The notes: a model not told the origin generated them from the sequence alone. A stretch of DNA of 64,000 nt from Cymodocea nodosa (GCA_036874045.1 CM072341.1:14520501-14584500), one strand, 5' to 3'. Positions 1 to 13,300 are shown, numbered from the stretch's first letter. Program-made: numbers and translations.

Positions 1-830
1 AAGAGTATTTACACAAGAGAAAGAGATTGGATTGAAATAAGCCTACTACAAATAATACATATAAACACTAACATTTTTCCTCAAGTTAAAGTATATATAT
101 CAAACAATCTCAGCTTATTGCATAGATCATTAAAAATACCAGCATTAAGTCCTACTGAAAATATTTGTTATCTATTAAGAAGATCTAATATATGGAGTAG
201 AGATGATCCCAACAATTACTAATTCTCTAACATAATAACAATCTATCTCAATATATTTGGTATGGTCATGGAAGGTATCATTACCAGCTATGTAGATGGT
301 AATCTAGTTATCACAATACATAGTCATAAGGAGTTAAACTTGGACATCAAATTTAGACAAGAGAGACCGAAGCCAAACCATTTTGCTAATGGTTTGTAAT
401 ATAGATTGATATCCTACTTTGACACTTGACTTGAATACCACATTTTATTTTTTACTTTTCCAAATAATAAGGTTTCCACCAACATACATGCAATAGCCTG
501 AGGTGGATCATCTATTGTGTTGATAGGTACCATGGGTAGAATCAAAGTAGGCTTCAACATGCAGATGTCCGTGAGGAGAGTAAATTAAACATTTTCTTGG
601 ATTACCTTTGAGGAGAGTAAATTAAACATTTTCTTGGATTACCTTTGATATAGGACAAAACTTTAATGGTTCCATTCCAATGTACTTCTCTAGGTTTTTA
701 CATAAATTGACTTAGTAATCCAACTATCAGGCCACCTAATAGTAAGATATATAAGCTTGTCAATAAATATATCTACCAACATCATAAAAAAGCTCGAAAG
801 TCATGTCCCAAAAGGGAGGATTCTCTTCAA
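1..830 (-). mobile_element. Ty1-copia relic (RT tail and RNase H)
   Basis: Read on the minus strand, this stretch gives broken copia polyprotein in family order. Near 780-660 is the end of the reverse transcriptase (KLIYLTIRWPD, then SQFM, KPREVHWNGT and a YIKGNP block). Near 560-400 is RNase H (HVEAYFDST, STSGYCMYVGGNLIIWKSKK, NVVFKSS). The C-terminal tail (IEIDCYYVREL, ISTPYIRSS) lies near 270-150. Stops and frame changes break it, so it is dead. It lies downstream of the third NRPD1 exon and so probably in an NRPD1 intron. No LTR is visible inside the window. Assignment to copia is firm; lineage is not. Confidence 0.8.
573..646. repeat. Perfect 37-bp tandem duplication
   Basis: Two adjacent identical 37-bp copies, 573-609 and 610-646, each starting gaggagagtaaatt. 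They lie inside the copia relic, between RT and RNase H. Perfect identity in an otherwise decayed element means the duplication is younger than the decay. Confidence 0.95.
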
Positions 831-2125
831 CTAGAGTGGATTCTGGTTTACATTGCAAAAGCCCTGTCTTCTCTATATCAAAGTGTTTTTTAGATTATAT
901 GATGTTTCCTTTGATTTAATCTTCTAAACTTCTGATCTATATTGTTCTTTCAGTTTTAAGCTATGATTTTTAATTTGAAATGTCTTTTTTTAGTTTAATC
1001 TGATCTCTGATTTTTCTGATCTATATTTTGATTGCTATCTTTTGGCCGAAAAAAAATGCAACATGAGTGACAATAAAAAAATTGCAACATGAGCACGTAT
1101 GTTTATTTTGCTGTTGTACAAGACTAGTGACCACAGTTTTTTCAACTTTTGCAAGCTGTTTTCTTTTCTCTTTTTTTTGCTTTGTTATGCTGTCCAGAAT
1201 AATGTCTAGTAGTGAACAGGAAGATTCATTTCACTTGTTATCATTTTGTGACTCTTTGATGTGGAATGTGGATTGCAAAAACTTCTTTATAGCTTTTGTT
1301 TCAATGCATAGTTGTGATCCACGTTGTAATTGTCATGTATTGATACATTTATTTGAAATGGATTATTAATTTACACTTGTAAATATTTTATTTAAAAATA
1401 TTAGGTATTTATATTGTAGTCAAACCATGACATATCCTACTTTTTGGAAACTTGTTGAATCCCTAAATCCATATTGTATCTCACTCTTCATCCATATCCT
1501 CAAATCGCATCAGTGCTTCATAAGTTGGATATTTGTAAAGGCTACTCAACCTAAGGGTGAAGCCATGTGATAGCTCATTCATATCAAAATACATGCTAAT
1601 TGATTTGATCAGTGTGCAAGATGCCTCAATTAGTCAATTTTCCCCAATTTGACTAGAAAGTTGAACCAACCTAGTTAGACGGATAAATTGGATTTGGAAA
1701 GGGTTACATTTATCTACAATTACTATGACTTAACTTTATTTTTTATAATAAAATTGTAATTATAGGATTAGCTATCACATAATGTAATTTACTATATATC
1801 AATGTTCAGTCCTAATCTACGCTATATGTACTGTTAATTTTCAACCAACAATATTGCTTCATTTCTTTTCCCAGAATGTATCCTGCTGCAATTTTAGAAA
1901 AATGTATTGAAGTTGGGACCTTATTATCAAGGACTGAGTTGTTTCATTTAAATAAAGATTTTACCAGTTATGTATAGTTGATTAATAATAAAATCTACTC
2001 GATTGCCTTATCTTTTCATGTATTTATTTGCAAAAAATACCAAAACAAATGTTACTTTCCAACAGGAAATTTAAGCCCTTTGTAATATTAAAAAAGAAAA
2101 AATAATGTAGCTCACAGGTTGCTAC
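831..2125. other. NRPD1 intron sequence, nothing recognised
   Basis: AT-rich sequence after the third NRPD1 exon. I see no further NRPD1 exon on the minus strand and no recognisable domain on either strand. The short plus-strand open frame at 1067-1369 has no family signature and is probably chance. Confidence 0.6.
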
Positions 2126-2963
2126 CTGACCTTCATTTGCAAGTCATGGCGTATAGTCTTGCATCCAGGACATATTTGATTCAAGATTTGAACAGCTTCG
2201 GACAAAAAGTAAGGATGGTATATGGGCGATGGGAGCTTGATCATTCCATAGTGCCCTGAAAGTAGTTCACGTATAGGTAAATTATGATAACCTTCAAGGT
2301 TTACAACCAACCTGGAATTAAAAAAATAAATTTAACGGAACCCACCATCACAACATTCATTACAAGAATCTGCTCTTACTCCACATGTTTCACAGACTGA
2401 CAATGGATTTGGCAGTCCCAACTTGGGACTGCTCAAGTCTACTGCATCTACCATCTCAGTAGTTGAATTTCTCTCCTAAAAAGAGAGGGTCATGATTACA
2501 GCATTGTTAATGATCAAAAATAAAGAAAGCACAAAACCTAACCTAATCATGGTGATGCAAGAAAAGGAAATGAAATGCCAAAAAAGTTCTATGATTTTTA
2601 GGTAATAGTTTATTTAAGTAACATCAAACGGATCAAGAGGATCATATATTTAAAACAATGACACAATGTTTGGTTAGGAGCATGCGAAGATTCAAATAAT
2701 ATTTCAAGCACCTTAAACACATCTAGCAATGAAGAAAGTTTTTTTTTTCATGGTTGAACCAAAGAGTACCAAAAGCAGCAACTTATCAGCCAAAAAGATG
2801 GCATATGACAGGACCAAGATCAACATAATGATGTCCAATTGCCTACTAATCACATACAGATACTTACTATGTCTGAAGAAGTCATAAAATTAAACTTGAT
2901 GCTTTTCAATACTGCCAATGGCAATGTCTCCTCACAACATGAGACACAATGGATGGAAGTCAT
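2126..2963 (-). CDS. NRPD1: NRPD1, Pol IV largest subunit, N-terminal exons (partial)
   Basis: This is the start of the largest subunit of RNA polymerase IV, the plant nuclear polymerase that makes precursors of 24-nt siRNAs for RNA-directed DNA methylation. Three coding exons join in phase: 2963-2868 (32 codons), 2475-2346 and 2255 to about 2131 or 2126. The product runs through LPLAVLKSIKFNFMTSSDI (residues 14-32), KLGLPNPLSVCETCG (about 50-64), CDGHYGMIKLP (74-84) and ILNQICPGCKTIR (99-111). C60, C63, C74, H77, C104 and C107 fit the zinc site of RPB1-type clamps. The ILNQICPGC block fits NRPD1 better than NRPE1. The spacing between C63 and C74 is ten residues, longer than the seven I know in NRPD1 relatives. 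The other roughly 1,300 residues lie beyond position 1. Two donors fit exon 3 (CAG|GTAGCA or AAG|GTCAGG). Confidence 0.87.
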
Positions 2964-2971
2964 TGAACCAT
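2960..2971 (-). promoter_or_regulatory. Three-codon uORF overlapping the NRPD1 start
   Basis: On the minus strand, eight bases before the inferred NRPD1 start, an ATG opens a frame of Met-Val-Gln and stop. Its TGA overlaps the NRPD1 ATG as ATGA (uORF 2971-2960, start 2963-2961). If the transcript includes this stretch, the arrangement would favour reinitiation or leaky scanning. That effect is inferred. A possible 5' UTR splice acceptor (gatgtag|gagac) lies just upstream. Confidence 0.5.
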
Positions 2972-5900
2972 TTTTGTCTCCTACATCATAGAAAGTATAA
3001 CATCATGTACTCACAGAGTATATGTGATGAAGCAGAATAACATATATAAGAAAACCTACAGGATAGGATGAGAAAAATCAAAGTCCATTGACACCACAAC
3101 AGCATAAGCATCCAATCAGACCCCTAAGATTATTCATGTAAAATTTATTCTCAAAAAAAAGGAAAATATCATGATCATTTGGTCAAATTGATTGGCTGTG
3201 TTTTGTCGTACAAATGATAAATATGTCAAACTTTATTAAGTTGACAAAAGGCATAACAGAATTACGTGTGGGAAATTGGAATAGGGCATATATAGAGCTT
3301 GTGTTTTCCTCTATAAATATAAAGAGCATGTGTTTTCCTCTATTAATAGACATTTAGCAGCAAAGATCCTGTATCTCCCAAAAAAATAGATTACAAGTGA
3401 AAAATGCTCCACTTTCAACGATAAAGCTTAAATTGAATAATGCACCCATATATCAAAAAGAAAAGACATTTAAGTAGCCCAGATTATCAAAATGAGAAAA
3501 AAAGCAAAAAACAGATTTAGCATCTTATGCCCCTTGTCTACATCAAAGTATGGACCATAATCTACAAAAGTCAAAAAACTAGATAGAAAAAATATATTCT
3601 GAATTTAGCTCAACATGGATCACACCCATGAGCACCCCATATGGTGCTTTAAAAATAGTGGTAATATTATACAAAACACCTTAAGGCACAACAAGCATGA
3701 CAATAAAAACATAGCACCCCCCTGTGTTTGGAGAAATGGTCCTAAAATAATTACAATATAGTGCCAAAGCATCAGATCTCGATGGACGTGAATGGAGATG
3801 CATGTGACAGTCCTCAAAGACAAGATTTGCACAAATGGAATATGAATAGAACAAAACTAAAACCAATTTGTAACATCCATTCATATGGATTTGATTTCAT
3901 GTATGTCAATGCTTTGGGAGTGTTGACAACCCTTGATTTGTCTCATCTGTGCGTCATGAATACTTCAACTTCATCCCCATCATTAGGCCAAGAACACCCA
4001 ACCTACAAGCCTCTTTCTCAGATCACAAGCTCGACAAGCATCCTTCATCACACTGATATTTCGTCTGGTTTGACCAAGTAGAAAAAGAGGAGAAGTACTT
4101 CTCAGTATATAACATGGCCGATGAGTTTGACATTGGGCGATTTGTCAAGTGAAAGCTTCCAACAACGAGGGTCGGTTATGTCAATGCACTAGTCAACATA
4201 ATCAAAGGCTAATACGATGAAGGATGTTCGTTGGGCTTGCGATTTGACAAAAAGGCCTATAGGTCAGGTGTTCCTGGTCTAATGGTAGGAGGTCAAGTTG
4301 AAGTATTCGTGACGCATAAACGAGGTGAATTGAGAGGTATTAACAAGGAGGTGCCTAGAGAATGAATAGAAACCAACAGATAGGAAAATATTTTCTATTT
4401 GGTCAAAAAATGTGCCCAAAATAAGATATTTGTGTCTTTCTTGAATAGAACAAAAATTCCTTGGGTTATTAACACAAGCTTTAAAAACCTTCCTTTCCCA
4501 CATGATAGGGTAGAGTTCAAAAGGAAAATATTTTCCTTTAGTTACCACACATGTACAATACCTTTTTGGAGTCAAAGGGAAAATAAATGTAGTGGTTTCA
4601 TTTTCCTTTAGTTTTCCCTTGACTACATTTTTCATTTCTTTTGATTTCCTTACCACAAACACCCCCTGAATTTAGATTGATTTGTCATGGAAATTCTAAT
4701 GAAAAAACAAATCCAATATTTGCTTATTAGAAAGTGTTTTGAACATATATAAACATACCATTATTATGCCCATACTTATTAAACAATGAAGTCACCCAAC
4801 AATTTGAGTTTGGGCACCATGGCATTAAACATCAACATATGTTGGCCAAATTTGTTGAGATAACATTACACATCAACGAATCATTACATGTCATTTTTTT
4901 TAATTTATTGAGATTACATCAAAACCAAAATCAATATGATATTTTGTTACAAAAGGTATTTTTTACCATATTTCTACCAACATAACAAAACTTTGCTGTC
5001 ACATGTCAATTTTTCAACTTACAATGTCCAATGCAAAATCAAAGTTGAATTCTTTGTAAGAAATCCACCTAGGCACCAATTAAGATGTTGATTTTTATCA
5101 CTATTTCAAACAAGGAATAAAATGGCATTTAAATTCCATTTAAATGGTTTTACAGAAAAACCATTTTGCTTTTGTAAAAACTGAGTATAAATGGACTTTT
5201 TAATTAAAAATGGTGTTTAAATGTTAACAAAATGGTTAAATGGTATCTTTCATTTTTTAATAAATTCTTATGTTTTATATTTTATAGAATAATAGTAGAA
5301 TTTTTTATAAATAAAAATTGGATTTTCTATTTTTGAAATTAATTAGTAAATTGCATGATGATTGTGGACTTGTTACATTTTAGTTTAGTATGTATACTTG
5401 ATGGTTGTGGACTTCATGGTTAAGTATGTCATTAATAGTTGTGAAGTTGTTGGTTTAATATTTACTCTGATGATGTTGGGCATGTCACATTAATATTGTC
5501 TTGATGGTAGTGGTTTTATGATTGTTATCAATGTTGACTACTTGGTAGTTGGTGTCATTGAAGGAATTATTTATGACTTCAACAATAATCATACATGTTT
5601 ATGTTGATCAAGTAAATTTCTTAATTGTATTGTATATGATTAAATTACTATTTTTGTTACACATAAATTTATAATTATATTTATTTTTATTAATTTTATA
5701 TTATCATCACTTTTTCCAAAAAAGTCTTATTTAAACACCCATTTTTTTAAGAAAAACGTTTTTTCCCCAATCCATATAATGTCCATTTTCCATTTTTCAA
5801 AACATTGATGTTTATTAATGTCAACAGCATGAGCATACATAGAGAGTGTTTTACATTTTTAATATAACCATCAAACAATCGAAATAATCATATATGTGGT

Positions 5901-6921
5901 TCTACGTATTTAATTATATGTGTGTGTACATATTTAATATGGTTATTTGTAAATATTTATTATAGCTATATATAGTTGAACATTTTTATATAATTATGAT
6001 ATGTATTTTCCTTTTCTTTGGTTTGGGAGACTATTTTTGCCTTGTGTTGGACTCAAATGATCTATTCTGTATGTTTAATTGAAAAAAAAAAAACCATGGT
6101 AAATACCATTATTTTCACGTCCTTGGTGAAGCCACCAGTGGTCTCCAGTACAGAACACATGGTAGTTGTTCAAGCTACCAACCAATAAAAATTTGGTGAA
6201 GACTCAGAATTCACATGACAGTTTAAAAATACATTTCCAACAAATTTTTATCAGAATATAAATGAAACATCTCTGCACGCACTAACAATCAAACATTATG
6301 ACAAAAGCTAAAATGATTTGAATTCTTTCCCCAAGTTGCAGCTCAATAAAAATAATAATTTGGTAAACACAACAGATCATAGAAACTGTGAAGCCACAAG
6401 ACAGCATATACCAGGATTCATAGCTTAAATTTACATTTCCAGTGACACTAGAAAAGTTGCTATTGAAAGTTAAGACGGGATGGAATGTTAGTATTTATAT
6501 TCAGTAATTTGGGAAAAACTCTAAACACATCACCATCACACCACTAACAGGAAGAACTGCTAAGGTCGCACTGTCTTACTGTCCCAATGTTTGTAACAAT
6601 ATGCAGCAAGAATCATCGACTCGTGCTCACCTACCGCTGTCTGACCCCCTCTCCAACTCTGAAAACAGACCATGAAATTCACAGATCCCCAACATCAGAA
6701 AAAAATATTCTATGCAGCAACATAAATTATCGTAAAACTCGATACCAACTCCAGCATCCCAATCATTCAACAATGACCGGACAGCAAAGTCAGTCCACCC
6801 CCAACCACCAAACAAAAACTACACAACAGTTCAAGTTTTCGCCACCTCCACAGAAAGTAGCAAATTGTCACGGAATGTGCAACAAAACAGAAAAATCATG
6901 GGCCAGAAAAAGGAACGTCCA
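2964..6921. other. Upstream of NRPD1: probable 5' UTR intron, AT-rich repeats
   Basis: No coding exon that I can name. The stretch includes an AT-rich repeat at about 5085-5800 with a run of ATTTAAATGG and CCATTTTC blocks and an end close to caaaacattg, shared with copies at 18.6-19.2 kb and 42.4-42.8 kb. A region at 4260-4665 ends in ccacaaacacccc, like the ends of hAT-type MITEs. The open frames at 3620-4081 and 4279-4662 show no family signature. Confidence 0.45.
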
Positions 6922-7185
6922 ACATTGTTCGTTAGGAATTGTGAAGTCTACTGCCGCTTCTATAATTCATTTGCAGTGGATGTGGTATGAAAGCCAAGAC
7001 CTTATGCTTTAACATTGTTTATTAGGAACTATCGAAAAAAAAAGCGTTGTTCATTAGGACTGTGCAACTGTTATTCAGGCCTCTGTCACTTCTGTAGCTT
7101 AGCAGTGGTATCACAGACAAGACGGTATGCTTTAACATTGTTAGTTAGGAATTATCAAAAAATAAAACATCGTTCATTAGGGAAG
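6922..7185. repeat. Imperfect tandem repeat, unit about 90-123 bp
   Basis: Three head-to-tail units start with aacattgttNNttaggaa at 6922, 7011 and 7134. The first two end with a tatgcttt block, and the second and third share a further gttcattagg motif. Units one and two differ in length (89 and 123 bp), so divergence is high. The array abuts the GC-rich island at 7200-7690 and would lie just inside a transcript starting there on the minus strand. Confidence 0.75.
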
Positions 7186-7199
7186 GTCAGAGCCGCACA

Positions 7200-7690
7200 A
7201 ATTGATGGATGATACCGGAGTGATCAGAAGGTAGAGATTTCCGTACCGGAATCCATTGACAGAGGCAACACTAGAATGATCGCATCCTATTCTCGTCGAC
7301 GAACGGAAAGAAGAACTGAGCAGCGATGACGACGAGGAAACGCTTCTTCGGACTGGAACCGAGAAAGGCACACGGTACCAAAGGCACAAAAAACCACCAT
7401 TGCCACCCCTACGCTATGAAAAGGCTCTGGCGCGAGAAAGGAAGTCGGTGACAAAGAAAAATCCTTCGCCCTTGATTCTTCCATTAATCACGACAGTACC
7501 ACCGACCCGTCGGTATCCCGCTCTGACACGCTTGCAGTCCGAGATTCCAATGTTGATGGCCTGCGCACGTGATACGGAGAGAGCAAGATGGTCCGTCGGA
7601 TTCGTAACGCAGGGTGGGGATGGAACCGGATTAGACCAAGGTGGTTTGATAATTTACGACAGGCCGAAGGGTTACTTTTCTCTCTAAAAG
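7200..7690 (-). promoter_or_regulatory. GC-rich island, candidate NRPD1 promoter and 5' UTR
   Basis: The sequence becomes clearly richer in G, C and CpG than its surroundings. The other plant genes here, NUP50-like and ABCB28, also begin in such islands (24.2-24.5 kb and 49.7-50.1 kb). Several short frames are open on both strands, but none resembles a known protein. The simplest reading is the promoter and untranslated first exon of NRPD1, spliced over about 4.2 kb to the coding start at 2963. It could also be an unrelated small gene. Confidence 0.4.
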
Positions 7691-10397
7691 TTAGAAATAA
7701 AATCACTCTGCTGTAAAATTACTATAAGTAAGAGTCAAGATTCAAATATAAGAAAGATACAAAAAAAAAACCTAAAATTAGAGGCTAGAGGGTTACAGAC
7801 TACTAAAAAAAGTGAAGGTTCAATGTTTAAGTCACGTGTTGGTTCTGAAATTTTTTCTTTTTATTATCAACTTTGTGATTAACTATTTTAAATTTTAATT
7901 TAAATAAAAAATAATCATCTTCAAAAAGAAATTATATTTTTTTAATTTTTTTTTTTATATTTTAAAATTATCCATAAAGATAATAATATGTGAGTCTTAA
8001 GATACATTCAAACAACTTAATATACAATAAGAATATCTAAATAGGCAAAAACTTGTAGGAATCATTGTTAAGCGCCAACATTATATATTTCTTTAAATAT
8101 TGTATACTTTATCTCGTAAAGATTCTCAATTAATTAAGAATACCCTAAATGACATTATTTATCAACTCAATTGAGATTACTAATTAAAGTAATGACTACA
8201 TTGTTAGCACATCAACATTGCATTGATTGAATGATTGTCTCGTGAAATATTACACATCAAAATTAACATTCTCTGAATTCTTAAATCCTAGATTTTAGTA
8301 ATTCATAAAATTTCTAATTTTCATCTTTTTACAAATGAAATAAACTTTTTTTGAACAATGAATGAGGTGAGTTACCATAAAAAATCCCCACATGCAATTT
8401 AATCTTCTGTAATAATATGAACTTGTGAACGGTGAAGTAGCATATATTCGAGAAGAAATTTATAATTTAAATATTTTTTTTAAAAATATTTGTAGTCCAT
8501 AAAATTTACCTTACTCAAATAATAATTTTTAAATTTAACTAAAATTAATTTTGAATTATAAAAAAACTTTAAATAATTTTTTCATTCCACAACTTCATAT
8601 CGGCCATATGCTATTACTTATAATTTATTGAAAATCCAATAGCCATGGAAGAGAGAAAAGAAGAACCTAATTTAAATGGAAAGGATAAAAGAAGACAAAA
8701 GGTAATTTAAGTATTATTCAATCAACATAGCTAATTAAGTTTTGATATACTCAATAATACATAACATTAGAAAATTATCATAGTAACGTGGGTATTATTA
8801 GCAAATTAATAATAATAAGCATTTATTATTATAATATCATTTATTGATGTTAATATCCATTTCATTAAACTATTATTATTTATAGTATCATAGATAATAA
8901 ATAATAAATCTTAGAGAAATATTTTTTATAAATAAATATGAGCAATTAATAACTATTGGTTATTAATGACAATTAACATTATCTAATGATAATATTCATT
9001 AATCTTGGAGGAAAATATTTTTATTTATTATATTGTTCATTTTAATATATCCAATGTTGTTTATATAAATTAGAACAAGATTAATATTATTATCGTTACA
9101 ATCATAATATCAATACTAAAATCTCTTATTTGTAACTATTAATATTAATATAACGATAGTTTTTTTCACTGGAGATATCAATGCCCTCCTTCCCCCCTCT
9201 CCTTTGCACCCCACCCATTGATAAACCTCTCCTGCCACCTGGCACGATGCCATAATGCAAATTAATGAAGGAGAATTAAGGATATTGATGGTTCTCATTT
9301 AATTAGAACCGTCCATTATAAGCACCGCATTGCCATTTTACTCTTTAATATAAATAACATTTTTGACAATAAATTATTATACTATTGATATAGTTACTAA
9401 TATTTGTTAGTGTAATTAATCGCAGTAGGTGCTTTTAATAAATATTATTGATAATGACTGCAATTTTCAACATCAGTGCTTATTATTATTAATGACGGTC
9501 TTAATATTTATTCAGATGTCTCATCATTACAAGCGTTTTCTTTACCAAAAGCTTATTATAGATTTGGGTTGAATATAAATATGAATAGGATATTTAGATG
9601 AGATGAATATAAATTTATGCTGAATATGAATAGAATAACTAAGGACAAATAATTTCAAGAATGATAATCTTGGATGTCAAATACTATAGCATCATGAGAT
9701 GGTATTATGGTGGTCATAATCTTGCGACTTTAAGGTGGGCAAAGGGATTGTCCGTTGAATGAGACAATTTCTCTGGAGATGTCATGGTTTCTTTCAATGT
9801 TTGCACGCATATGGAAGATCCAAGAGATGCATGCTTGTGGTAGATTTCATTAGTTTGGGTGGAAATGGAGGAAAAGAAATTCAAAGTTAGAAGAGATAAA
9901 AACCAATAAATTGCTTTTTATTGAAATACATCCGGATGTTTACCATACCCAAGGTGCCACCTTCCTAGATTAGCAACTTGGGTGTAAACCTTGTTCATAC
10001 AGACTCATAAAAGATAGTGATTGAAGACAATATGTGGGAATCTCTAAAGGTTGGATTCATTCGCCCAAGTCAGTCCCTACACATCCCTAGCCTTCCTGAT
10101 CAGAGGGCGTGAGATGTTGACCATGTTTCCATGTGGTTGCAACTGAAAAAGGGAGTTGGAATGGAAGGCATTATTATTATTCCTTGAGGCAAACCGATTT
10201 TGGTAGAGCAAGGCGAGTGAGTAATTTTATCCAAAATCCATTCTTGATAAGCAGATGACCAAAGGAAACAATGTTATTGCAACACAACTGTCAAATGAAC
10301 AGACCTAAAGAGGACACAAAATTTGTTGCAAAAATTTCCCTCATTTGAACTCTTCCCATTCTGAGGATCAAGACGCTTAGAAAATGCATGTTTCGCT
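7691..10397. other. AT-rich intergenic DNA between NUP50-like and NRPD1
   Basis: Very AT-rich, with many short ATTATTAAT runs near 8800-9500. A small pyrimidine/GC-rich patch lies at 9170-9260 (ccctccttcccccctctcc). The stretch just below 10398 should be the NUP50-like 3' UTR. I see no clear AATAAA there and no other gene. Confidence 0.6.
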
Positions 10398-13300
10398 TCA
10401 GTTCCCAGTTGCTGGAGCATATTCCTGAATTGCTGCTGCAAGTTTTTTGGTTTCTTCCTCTGTTTTCGTTCTAAGCAGAAATGTGCGTGACACAACAGTT
10501 TCGGCTTTCCCAGCATCTCCACTCTAGTACATAAGATAATAAAGACATGACAAAAAGAAAGAGATCAGTCACACCTGTATGTATCTGGAAAGTAGAAAGA
10601 CCAGTCCCAAAGTATAATTGAGAACAGACGAATCAAAAGCAACATTGAGTTATAAATATATCATGCCAATTAATCACTTGAAACATAGTTCACATGCAGT
10701 TGGTTAAGGATAATCCTTTCTATCCATAGGCATGCCCTTATAAAGAGAGAAATTGCAAGTAACCATATGAAGCATCTTTGACTGCAAAATAGGATAACAT
10801 ATTTCTGTCAGCCTTCATAAAACAATAGATTGTTCAACAAATTTGAATTTGGATTGAAAATATTCGATATTTTTCAAAAACACAGTCTAACTTAAATTAC
10901 ATAATGTCGTAGAATGTCGAAAACAAACGTCGTATGGAATTATAACTTTTGTTTTTAAAATGGGGTTTAAACGGAAGGTTTTCTTTTGAAAAATGGTATC
11001 TTACATTAAAAATAAATAAATATAAATATACTTACATGTACACAATCATCACCATTGTCAAATTAGTTGGCAAAATACATTTTAATTCAATCACATCATT
11101 ATATACAAATAAAAAAAGATTTCTCGTCACAATTTTTATGTAAATTTCTATAAATTTTGGAAACAAGAACAAATTTTCTTCTTGCTTTAATTATAATCTT
11201 TTCTCTTACTACGCTTAATTACTTGCAATGTCTTTATTTATTTGCACTAACTCTAATATTTGATACTTATTTTTAAATCTGTCCGTCCAACTTATCAAAT
11301 CCATATGTACAAAAAGGGTAGTAAAACGAAACAAAAATAACATTTAAGATGTTTTTATACATGTTTGGTTATCTATGTGAATTTTGATAGTATACACAAT
11401 CTTCAAATAGAAGTTATCCTGCATGATTTAGACGATTGAGAAACCATGGAACTTATTCTTATATCATTTTCATCATATATAAAAAGTAACATGTTCTGAG
11501 ATACAAATAGACTTTACTCATTAAAGATGATTTACTTTTCATTCATGCAACTTAGATTATAGTTGATTACAAGTAAAATTCCAGATAAATTTTTGTTGAT
11601 GATTTTAATAACAAAATATCTCGATTAATGAGTACATTATTTTATAATTTTGATCTAATTTTTACATCTAACGTGTACAATAAACAGGTAGTTATAGATA
11701 AATTAAAATTGTTTAGGATGGCAATCTTAATGAAACAATAATAACAAACGCCATATAGTGTTGTCTTCAATATTAAACAATATTATGACTACAATATATT
11801 TTAAATTATTTAGATAAAATATTCATTCATATAACACACGTGATTATGGCTATATAATATAATTCAAAAACGTATTTTGAATGTGTATTTAATATTTAAT
11901 AACAAATACATAATTAACAATATAAAGAGCACAACTAAAGCTTTGAACAAAGTATCAAAATAACAAGAGATCATTTTTCCTAGACACACCTTTAAGAAAC
12001 GTTCCTAAAGGTGTTCTAATATTCTTTTATAAATACATTAAAGGGCAGAAGTAACTTTATATATTTTAGTATGTATAATTATAAATGCATGGTAAAATTT
12101 TTAATTAAATTAAATAAGTATTGAATTTTTATTTAAAGGTCTTAAAATTCAACAATTTTAGTTATTAAATTTTAACCATTGATTTTTAAAATAAAAACAT
12201 TATTGAATATAATTAAGATTAAGTTGAAAATTTAGCAAATGGCAGATTATAATAGAATAACTTTATACAACTGAATTTTAATTGAAAAAAAAAAAACTAA
12301 AAATAAGAGATGCTTCTAGAAAGGTTTCTTAAAGACACTTAATCATACTTATAAGTAGTAAAATCATATCATTGGTAACACAAGTAAAACCAAAAAAGGG
12401 ACAATTAAACACCCAAAAATGTCCATTTTTTCCTTAAAATCATAGTGTTCAGGTTGCACCTAACATAGAATAAAGTATCAATATCATATAGAAGATCGTT
12501 CCTCCAAAAAAAGAAATATATCAAGGATCATATCGGTAGAAACAACAACAAAATTCTGAATTTCAATTTAAAAGTCAGGATAAAGTAAGCTATAATAAGC
12601 ATATAAAAATATCTAAATAAATACTTAAAGATTTGACTATAGATATAAATGCATTGAAGAAAAGAATTTATATTTAACCCCACGTAGTAAGATCATGACT
12701 CAAATTGTTATATTTGTCAATGAAATCATCTCATTTTCACTATTTCTTGTTTCCACATGAACATTATGTTGTGTTGTTTAAATATTTTTATAATGTAATT
12801 TACACTATTTATTTATGTATTTTTAATAATTGATATAAATAAAAATATTTAAATAATTATGCATATATGTATTTTGAAATCAAAAACATATATTAATATC
12901 CTAGGTGCTCAAGTGCCTAAGGTTACTGCTGGGTGCCTTGATAACCTTGCTTAAAACACAGGAAAACAGAAATCTAAATGGAAAATTTGCCTTTTTCATC
13001 TTTTTTTCCATTTTCCCAAAAAACTAAATGGTTTAGGCAGAAGATGTTTAAATGGCCATTTTCCCATTTTTTACAGTGTTGCTCAACTATCAAAACACTT
13101 CAAAAAAACTATTGAATCAAAACTGAATGCCAATTAAGAATCCAATGCAAATATAATATTCCTATGGTACAAAGCCAACGACCCGAGTGGAAAAAGCATG
13201 GAGAGATCCGGACAGCACATACTTTTTTTTCTATTCTGTATTATTGGCTAAAAAAGGAAAATACCAAAGTATGGAATATGGAGGTCATAGTGTTCTTCTG

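Noticed and set aside
4260..4300. A tRNA-like ggtctaatggtagg word
   Set aside because: No complete cloverleaf or B box at the right distance.
4279..4662. Minus-strand open frame of 127 codons
   Set aside because: No family features; it overlaps a MITE-like end (ccacaaacacccc).
6587..7012. Plus-strand open frame of 141 codons
   Set aside because: Mixed low-complexity text with no domain, overlapping the tandem repeat at 6922; likely chance.
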